From Alistipes sp. (GTDB lineage: Bacteria > Bacteroidota > Bacteroidia > Bacteroidales > Rikenellaceae), in assembly GCA_017391185.1 (NCBI GenBank), contig JAFOZN010000075.1, forward strand, positions 1-7,663: a stretch of 7,663 bases of DNA, given 5' to 3'. The position numbers were made by a program, and so were the translations under genes. Positions within the stretch are counted from its first letter, which is position 1. The number at the start of each line of letters is the position of its first letter. A model generated the notes under the pieces. It saw only the letters and a program-made list of their open reading frames with translations. It was not told the origin of the DNA and made no database searches. Positions 1-4,782 of this stretch are shown piece by piece.

Positions 1-330
1 GTCTATGTTGGAAAGAAGAAGGAGTATCCAAACTACTCGCTCTATGCAGTCGATGCCGAGTCTAAGCCTCGCAAAGAGACTCTAAAGGGTGTTCCTTATA
101 TTAATAAAGGTATGGTAGTGCCTTTGCAGAGTCGCTTGAACTCTACTAAGGATGCTCTGTCGGGCGTTAATGGCTGGAAATTCGGTTTCGGATCTACGGG
201 CTTGGCTTCGATTGGCGATGGGCTCTATTATATTTCGCACCCTTATACGCAGGATAAGCGTCATGCGAGCGTTTTGAAGCTATATAAGTTCAACGGTGAG
301 GCCACAGGGCCATTTGAGTTGGTAAAGTAG
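1..330 (+). CDS. C-terminal fragment of unrecognised beta-rich protein (5' end outside window)
   Basis: The frame beginning at base 1 is open without interruption for 109 codons and ends at TAG 328-330. An internal ATG at 112 is in the same frame, but the 37 codons before it read equally well (YVGKKKEYPNYSLYAVDAES...), so the gene most likely enters from the left and 112 is not its start. The visible part alternates short hydrophobic/aromatic strands with polar turns (for example GLASIGDGLYYISHPY near the end, then VLKLYKFNGEATGPFELV). That pattern resembles the last strands of a beta-propeller or similar all-beta extracellular protein. This is an inference from texture; I do not recognise the family and no catalytic motif is visible. 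Its stop lies one base before the next start, so the two genes are probably co-transcribed. Codon use (TCG, CGC, GGC) matches that next gene and differs from the SusC/SusD genes. Confidence 0.72.
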   Translation, partial: VYVGKKKEYPNYSLYAVDAESKPRKETLKGVPYINKGMVVPLQSRLNSTKDALSGVNGWKFGFGSTGLASIGDGLYYISHPYTQDKRHASVLKLYKFNGEATGPFELVK

Positions 331-331
331 T

Positions 332-937
332 ATGGATCGCGCTAAAGCCATAGGAGAGATTGCTTGGTATCGCTCGCTCGTACGCCGCAAGGTGCGTGAG
401 TGGGGCTTGTCGCTCGACCATAATGAGATTGATCTTTTGATTGGCAATTTGGACGATATTGCCCGCCAGAGCGAGCAGAGTCTGCAACTCAAACCTTATA
501 AGTCGGGATATTATATCGGCCAGATGGATGAAGATGGATTGCGCCACGGTTGGGGTATAATGACTTACACGACTAAGAATCCCGATCGCTGGGTGATGCA
601 GGCGGGGCAGTGGTGTGATGAGCGCGCTATCGGCAGCCATACGTTCTATGATTCTGATTCGCCCAAGCGTAAGCATTTTCTCGCTTCGGTGCGCTTTAGC
701 GGGGAGCGTAAGCGCGAATCGGGAGTGATAGAGCTTTCGCTCTCGGAGCGAGGGGTGAGCTATGAGCGTAGGAAGTATCGCCGATACGAAGGTTTCTCGC
801 CTTCAACCTTGGCTGTCGGGGCAGTTTTCGCCTTTATATTGTGCTTTGTCCTCACGCGCCGATTTCGTCTGAGTTTGATCCTCGTTGTCGTGTTGGCCGT
901 CTTTTACACTATCGGAGCGATTAGGGAACGTCAGTAG
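332..937 (+). CDS. Small MORN-repeat-like protein with C-terminal two-helix membrane anchor
   Basis: This encodes 201 residues. Residues 60-79 (YYIGQMDEDGLRHGWGIMTY) fit the MORN pattern Y-x-G-x(n)-G-x-x-H-G-x-G. Residues about 87-106 (WVMQAGQW...GSHTFY) look like a second, degenerate copy, so the protein has one clear and one weak MORN unit. The N-terminal 50 residues are charged and probably helical. Residues 115-152 are basic and beta-like. The C-terminus has two hydrophobic stretches, about 158-174 and 179-197, separated by RRFR, which predict a membrane hairpin with the MORN part on the cytoplasmic side (positive-inside inference). No signal peptide is visible. The start at 332 is chosen because it sits one base after the previous stop and gives the full-length frame. 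MORN motifs in bacteria are often structural or membrane-associated, but no specific function can be assigned. Codon use matches the preceding fragment, not the genes downstream. Confidence 0.78.
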   Translation: MDRAKAIGEIAWYRSLVRRKVREWGLSLDHNEIDLLIGNLDDIARQSEQSLQLKPYKSGYYIGQMDEDGLRHGWGIMTYTTKNPDRWVMQAGQWCDERAIGSHTFYDSDSPKRKHFLASVRFSGERKRESGVIELSLSERGVSYERRKYRRYEGFSPSTLAVGAVFAFILCFVLTRRFRLSLILVVVLAVFYTIGAIRERQ

Positions 938-978
938 ATGCCGTTTGAAAATAAGTTTTATAAGCAAAATGTGATAGA

Positions 979-1018
979 AAATTTGGAATATCAGATAATT
1001 TATCCTAAATTTGTTTTT
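979..1018 (+). terminator. Candidate intrinsic terminator after the MORN-like gene
   Basis: AAATTTGGA (979-987) pairs with TCCTAAATTT (1003-1012), with one bulged T at 1006 and a 15-base loop. The sequence continues GTTTTT (1013-1018), which gives the stem plus T-tract layout of a rho-independent terminator 42 bases after the stop of the upstream gene. The stem is mostly A-T, so strength is doubtful. The same bases also fit a promoter (TTTG 982-985, 20-base spacer, TAAATTTG 1006-1013), so the assignment is ambiguous. Confidence 0.4.
982..1013 (+). promoter_or_regulatory. Alternative reading: Bacteroidota-type promoter facing the GC-rich island
   Basis: TTTG at 982-985 and TAAATTTG at 1006-1013 match the Bacteroidota primary sigma consensus (TTTG or TTG at -33, TAnnTTTG at -7) with a 20-base spacer, inside the usual range of about 17-23. 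A transcript would start near 1018-1020 and run into a GC-rich island with no convincing gene. The two boxes are also the arms of the terminator-like hairpin, so the match may be incidental. Confidence 0.3.
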
Positions 1019-1168
1019 ACGACAGATCACTTTCTGTGCCTTTAGGCCCTTGGTTTTGTAGCTCTAAGCTATGCGTTGGCGGCCTTTGGCGGGGGTGTCG
1101 GCAGGTGGAATGAGTTGAAAATGAGGTAGAAAGCGAGCGAAAAGATAGATATTAAAATTTTTTAATAT
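1019..1168 (+). ncRNA. Speculative small RNA: GC-rich island with small hairpins
   Basis: Bases about 1034-1114 stand out from AT-rich surroundings; 1072-1110 is roughly 70% G+C. The stretch has two compact hairpins: ACAGA/TCTGT (1022-1026 with 1033-1037) and TAGCT/AGCTA (1059-1063 with 1067-1071, loop CTA). It also has a direct repeat TTGGCGG (1076-1082 and 1086-1092). An upstream promoter match (982-1013) and an AT-only dyad at 1149-1168 would bracket a transcript of about 130-150 bases. No known RNA family is recognised. It could equally be a dispersed intergenic repeat or decayed coding DNA. Confidence 0.18.
1149..1168. repeat. AT-only inverted repeat, 9-bp arms
   Basis: ATATTAAAA (1149-1157) is the exact reverse complement of TTTTAATAT (1160-1168), with only TT between. 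It could be a cruciform or weak hairpin, a protein-binding dyad, or chance in AT-rich DNA. There is no G-C pair to stabilise an RNA stem. Confidence 0.4.
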
Positions 1169-1186
1169 ACTCTATTCCACGCAAGG

Positions 1187-1216
1187 CAATCCTTGATTTG
1201 TATGGGTTTAGGATTG
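1187..1216. repeat. Inverted repeat CAATCCT / AGGATTG
   Basis: CAATCCT (1187-1193) pairs perfectly with AGGATTG (1210-1216) across a 16-base loop. The overlapping sequence CAAGG-CAAT-CCTTG (1182-1195) forms a competing 5-bp hairpin with a 4-base loop. Two mutually exclusive stems share bases 1187-1193. No T-tract follows, so it is not a standard terminator. Confidence 0.3.
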
Positions 1217-1236
1217 TTAGAAAATATGTAGAAAAA

Positions 1237-1251
1237 CTTATAAATTATAAG
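1237..1251. promoter_or_regulatory. Palindrome CTTATAA-A-TTATAAG, operator-like
   Basis: The 15-base sequence has perfect 7-bp arms around a single central A. The compact odd-length symmetry suits a dimeric DNA-binding protein better than an RNA hairpin. It lies about 250 bases upstream of the likely susC promoter. No regulator gene in the window can be tied to it, and the AT-rich context makes chance symmetry plausible. Confidence 0.25.
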
Positions 1252-1354
1252 AATATACCAACTAAATTATTAATTAATGTAACAAGAAAAGAGAGTAAGG
1301 CTTAAAATCGCAGTTATTAAATTTGTATAAAAATTAGAGCTGAGTTATTTAATT

Positions 1355-1372
1355 TTATTATTAATATAATAA
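1355..1372. repeat. AT-only inverted repeat TTATTAT / ATAATAA
   Basis: Seven-base arms (1355-1361 and 1366-1372) flank TAAT. All bases are A or T, so it may be chance. It sits about 115-150 bases upstream of the predicted susC promoter, where a transcription activator could bind. Confidence 0.25.
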
Positions 1373-1487
1373 TGAGTTAGTGTAATATCAGCAAAAACGG
1401 CAGAGACTAATTTAGTTATTTTACTATGGTAAGTGGCTATTTTGGCTTGTTGCTCGTTTTGTGATATTTTGTGCAACATCTGTAATG

Positions 1488-1517
1488 TTTGCGATATGGA
1501 GTTTTTTCTTATTTTTG
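1488..1517 (+). promoter_or_regulatory. Likely promoter of the susC operon
   Basis: TATTTTTG (1510-1517) is an exact match to the Bacteroidota -7 element TAnnTTTG. TTTG (1488-1491) lies 18 bases upstream as the -33 element, within the usual 17-23 spacing. Transcription would start near 1521-1524, giving an untranslated leader of about 130 bases before the susC ATG at 1656. A bulged dyad (GCAACAT 1473-1479 with ATGTTTGC 1485-1492) overlaps the -33 element and could be an operator. A less good alternative is TTTG 1458-1461 with TAATGTTTG 1483-1491. Confidence 0.5.
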
Positions 1518-1560
1518 AGTTGCAAAATGAAAAACAGTATGCCTATGGTGAAATAAAAAG

Positions 1561-1655
1561 ACTGCTAACTTTAAAATTGAAACTAAAAAGAAAATTGAAT
1601 TAAAAAGAAAGTTCACGAAAAGTTCACAAAAACTAACTTTAACTAAATTTATTTC
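1561..1655 (+). promoter_or_regulatory. A-rich repetitive 5' leader of susC
   Basis: The leader has almost no G and contains nested direct repeats. AAAATTGAAACTAAAAAG (1573-1590) is followed immediately by a near copy (1591-1607). AAGTTCAC occurs at 1609-1616 and 1620-1627 (11-base period). CTAACTTTAA occurs at 1565-1574 and 1633-1642. No Shine-Dalgarno sequence precedes ATG 1656; an unstructured A-rich leader is the usual Bacteroidota way to promote ribosome loading. An in-frame TAA at 1644-1646 excludes an earlier start. The repeats might also serve post-transcriptional control, which is inference. Confidence 0.5.
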
Positions 1656-4600
1656 ATGAATTGTAAAAAACTACTCTTCGTCAGCATGATGTTCTTGAGC
1701 CTCGTTGGCTTGTCAACATCATACGCTGCGCCAGCTGTAGCAGCTTCAGAGGCACAGCAGGCCAAAGGTACTCGCGCTGTATCGGGTACCGTAGTTGACT
1801 CCTATTCTGGTGAAGCCATTATCGGAGCCTACGTAACGGAGGCAGGAAATGAAAGTAACACTGTGATTACTGACATTGACGGTAACTTTACTATTACTGT
1901 TCCTGCAAAGAAGTCCTCACTTGAGGTATCATACGTTGGTTACAAGCCAAAGACCGTTGATATCACAGGTATGGCAAACATCAAGATCGAGCTCGATACT
2001 GATAACGAGCTTGAGGAGATCGTGGTAGTCGGATCTGGTGTTCAGAAGAAGGTATCTATCACAGGTGCGATCGCGTCTGTAGATGGTGAGCAGCTTCGTA
2101 TGCCATCTTCATCACTTACTACAGGTTTGGCTGGTAAGTTGGCCGGTGTGATCCAGATGACTAACTCAGGTGCTCCAGGTTCTACTGGTGAGTTCTACAT
2201 CCGTGGTATCTCTACTTTCGGTGGTCGTGCAGAGCCACTTATCCTTTTGGATGATGTTGAGATTTCTTCTGGTGACTTGAACCGTATCCCACCTGAGACT
2301 ATCAAGTCTTTCACCATTTTGAAGGATGCGTCTGCAACTGCTATCTATGGTGTGCGTGGTGCTAACGGTGTAATGATCGTAACTACTAAGCAGGGTTCTG
2401 CTAATACACGTGCTAAGGTTGGTGTATCTTTGGAGAACACATTCGTATCTCCTATGAAGATGGTAGACTTCGTTGACGGTGCAACATGGATGAGCCTTTA
2501 CAATGAGGCATCTATGGCTCGTGGCGGTCAGCCTTACTACTCACAGGAGGATATCGACTACACTGCAAGTGGTATGTTCCCATACGCTTACCCAGACGTA
2601 GACTGGATGGATGTTATGTTTAAGAAGCTGAACGTGAACCAGCGTGCTAACGTAAACATCCAGGGTGGTGGTAACCGTGCTACATATTATATGTCTATCC
2701 AGTTCAACCACGATACTGGTATCGTAGATGCTCCAACTGATTACATCTTCAACAACCGTATCCAGAACTACGATTACATTTTCCAGAATAACATCTCTTA
2801 CAAGCTTTCTGATTCAACAACTTTGGATCTCCACATGAATGCTCAGATCTACCAGCGTAATGGTGTAGGTGAGTCAGTGGATAGCTTGTTCGGTTATGCT
2901 CGTTTGACTAACCCTGTTATGATGGTTCCTTACTATCCAGATTCATTCTTGCCAGATTCAGGTCACGTACTCTTCGGTAACGAAATCTTGACAGATACAC
3001 GTGTACGTACTAACCCTTATGGCGCGATGATGGATGACCACAAGGAGTCTAAGTACAACACTTTGAATACTTCTTTGAAGTTGAACCAGAAGTTGGATTT
3101 CATCACTAAGGGCTTGGAGTTCACAGGTTTGGTTAACTGGAAGAACTGGTCAGGTGTTTACTACACTCAGTCTAAGTCTCCATACTACTACCGTATTAAG
3201 TCAGGCTCATGGGATGTTAACAACCCAGATTTCTTCGAGCTTGAGGAGTTGGCAGTAGGTAACAACTACGTAACTGAGGAGGGTGGTCTCGATGGTACAG
3301 ATAACACATTCTATGCTGACCTTCGTGTGAACTACAACCGTTCATTCGGTAAGCACAACGTAAGCGCATTGCTTATGATGATGATGCGTTCATACCAGTC
3401 AACTGGTCTTCCTAACCGTAACATGGGTTACTCAGGTCGTGCAACTTATGACTACGATCAGCGTTACTTCGTAGAGTTCAACTTCGGTTACAACGGTACA
3501 GAGCGTCTTCCTAAGGGCGAGCGTTACGAGTTCTTCCCAGCGGTATCTTTGGGTTGGGTTCCATCTAACGAGAAGTTCTGGGAGCCAATGAAGAACGTGA
3601 TCGACTACTTGAAGATTCGTGGTTCTTACGGTTTGGTAGGTTCTGACGGTTTCGGTGGTAACCACTTCGTATACTTCGATGATATCTCTATCAACGGTGG
3701 TGGTACATTCTGGATGGGTCCTAACAAGTCAGGTGGTACTTCTTACCAGTCACACGCCGTTTCTGGTTACGCTATCCAGAACGCTACATGGGAGCGCGTA
3801 AAGAAGCTTAACCTTGGTGTTGACTTCACTTTGTTCCGCGAGCTTTCAGGTACAGTTGAGTACTTTAAGGATAAGCGCGATCGCATCATGCTTCAGCGTG
3901 CATCATGGCCACTTATCATGGGTTACTGGAATGCAACTCCATGGGGTCAGGTAGGTGAGGCTGAGAGCCACGGTTTCGAGGCAAGCTTGAACTGGGACAA
4001 GCAGATCAACAAGGATCTCCAGATCAGCTTCCGCGGTAACTTCTCTTACAACCAGAATAAGTACATCTACAAGGATGAGCCAGATTACAACTCAGTATGG
4101 CAGCGTCAGACAGGTATGCCACTCAATGGTTACCGCACTGAGGGTTACATCGCTGAGGGCTTGTTCGAGTCTGAGGAGGAGATTGCAAACTCTCCAGATC
4201 AGTTGCTCGGTACTGCAGTTCGTCCTGGTGATATCAAGTATCGTGACGTAAACGGTGATGGTCGTGTCGATGGTGATGATAAGGCTTTGATCTCTCCTTA
4301 CGGACGTACTCCACGTATCCAGTACGGTTTGGGTGCTAACCTCCGTTGGAAGAACTGGGATTTGGGTGTATTCTTCAACGGTTCTGCTAAGCGTACTATC
4401 ATCGCTGGTAACGTTGAGACATTCGGTACAGACGACCGCAACGTAATGCAGTGGGTTGCTGACAACGCTTGGACAATGGAGAATCCTAATCCAAATGCTA
4501 AGTATCCACGTTTGGGTCTTACAGCAGCTGACAACGCTAACAACATGGAGACATCTACATTCTGGATGCACAGTGGTAACTTCCTCCGCTTCAAGACTTT

Positions 4601-4754
4601 GGAGATCGGTTACAACTTCAAGTTTGGTCGCGTTTACGTAACAGGTGACAATATCGCTGTTTGGTCTCCATTCAACGAGTGGGATCCAGAGCTTTACTGG
4701 GACCGTTACCCACTTAACCGCACATTCACTTTGGGTGTTCAGCTCAGATTCTAA
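1656..4754 (+). CDS. susC: SusC/RagA-family TonB-linked outer-membrane transporter
   Basis: This protein of 1032 residues imports a ligand, usually an oligosaccharide or peptide, across the outer membrane together with the SusD partner encoded next. Residues 1-24 are a signal peptide (KK, hydrophobic core, likely cut near SYA-A). Residues about 41-113 form the carboxypeptidase-D-like regulatory domain (VSGTVVDSYSGEAIIGAYV...VSYVGYKP) that marks this family. A TonB-box-like EEIVVVGSG lies at 120-128. The plug follows, with YIRGISTFGG (181-190) and LKDASATAIYGVRGANGVM (222-240). The rest is the beta-barrel, with typical RATYDYDQRYFVEFNFGYNG and a final strand TLGVQLRF ending in Phe. DVNGDGRVDGDDK (864-876) is an EF-hand-like calcium loop common in this family. 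Length is normal for the family and the frame is intact. The start is fixed by the signal peptide and an in-frame stop just upstream. Codon bias is strong, suggesting high expression. The ligand cannot be told from sequence, and the symbol is a family label. Confidence 0.97.
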   Translation: MNCKKLLFVSMMFLSLVGLSTSYAAPAVAASEAQQAKGTRAVSGTVVDSYSGEAIIGAYVTEAGNESNTVITDIDGNFTITVPAKKSSLEVSYVGYKPKTVDITGMANIKIELDTDNELEEIVVVGSGVQKKVSITGAIASVDGEQLRMPSSSLTTGLAGKLAGVIQMTNSGAPGSTGEFYIRGISTFGGRAEPLILLDDVEISSGDLNRIPPETIKSFTILKDASATAIYGVRGANGVMIVTTKQGSANTRAKVGVSLENTFVSPMKMVDFVDGATWMSLYNEASMARGGQPYYSQEDIDYTASGMFPYAYPDVDWMDVMFKKLNVNQRANVNIQGGGNRATYYMSIQFNHDTGIVDAPTDYIFNNRIQNYDYIFQNNISYKLSDSTTLDLHMNAQIYQRNGVGESVDSLFGYARLTNPVMMVPYYPDSFLPDSGHVLFGNEILTDTRVRTNPYGAMMDDHKESKYNTLNTSLKLNQKLDFITKGLEFTGLVNWKNWSGVYYTQSKSPYYYRIKSGSWDVNNPDFFELEELAVGNNYVTEEGGLDGTDNTFYADLRVNYNRSFGKHNVSALLMMMMRSYQSTGLPNRNMGYSGRATYDYDQRYFVEFNFGYNGTERLPKGERYEFFPAVSLGWVPSNEKFWEPMKNVIDYLKIRGSYGLVGSDGFGGNHFVYFDDISINGGGTFWMGPNKSGGTSYQSHAVSGYAIQNATWERVKKLNLGVDFTLFRELSGTVEYFKDKRDRIMLQRASWPLIMGYWNATPWGQVGEAESHGFEASLNWDKQINKDLQISFRGNFSYNQNKYIYKDEPDYNSVWQRQTGMPLNGYRTEGYIAEGLFESEEEIANSPDQLLGTAVRPGDIKYRDVNGDGRVDGDDKALISPYGRTPRIQYGLGANLRWKNWDLGVFFNGSAKRTIIAGNVETFGTDDRNVMQWVADNAWTMENPNPNAKYPRLGLTAADNANNMETSTFWMHSGNFLRFKTLEIGYNFKFGRVYVTGDNIAVWSPFNEWDPELYWDRYPLNRTFTLGVQLRF

Positions 4755-4782
4755 TTTAAGTTAATAAAAAAGGAATAAAATT
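4755..4782 (+). promoter_or_regulatory. Short A-rich susC-susD spacer with a weak SD-like AGGA
   Basis: The 28-base gap has no hairpin or promoter match, supporting co-transcription. AGGA at 4771-4774 is 8 bases before ATG 4783. It could act as a weak Shine-Dalgarno sequence, although Bacteroidota rely little on such sites. Confidence 0.4.

Larger units (their letters stand above)
938..1655. other. 718-base intergenic region between the MORN-like gene and susC
   Basis: No protein-coding gene is supported here on either strand. Open frames are short, lack sensible starts or are AT-rich noise. In order, the region holds a terminator/promoter-like hairpin (979-1018), a GC-rich island (about 1034-1114), an AT-only dyad (1149-1168), a 5-bp hairpin CAAGG-CAAT-CCTTG (1182-1195), a near-perfect palindrome (1237-1251), another AT dyad (1355-1372), a bulged dyad (1473-1492), the likely susC promoter (1488-1517) and a repetitive A-rich leader (about 1561-1655). 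The length suits a regulated promoter region for the downstream operon. No tRNA or rRNA is seen. Confidence 0.75.

Noticed and set aside
290..676. 128-residue open frame on the - strand
   Set aside because: It lies opposite the MORN-like gene and the end of the previous one, has no recognisable domain and is explained as a shadow of the real + strand frames.
803..1030. 75-residue - strand frame reaching into the intergenic gap
   Set aside because: Over half overlaps the end of the MORN-like gene, the rest is AT-rich terminator region, and no protein features are convincing.
1318..1325. TAAATTTG, an exact -7 promoter match
   Set aside because: No TTTG or TTG lies 17-23 bases upstream, so it is probably a chance match in AT-rich DNA.
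938..1655. tRNA, riboswitch, CRISPR or insertion-sequence remnants
   Set aside because: No cloverleaf, regular spaced repeats, transposase fragment or terminal inverted repeats with target duplication were seen.
3375..3386. Four ATG codons in a row (Met574-577) in SusC, a possible slippage tract
   Set aside because: Four trinucleotide copies are too few to suggest phase variation, and slippage by whole units would not shift the frame.
4092..4571. 159-residue open frame on the - strand inside susC
   Set aside because: It is fully within an intact, strongly conserved SusC region and has low-complexity composition from reverse reading of biased codons.
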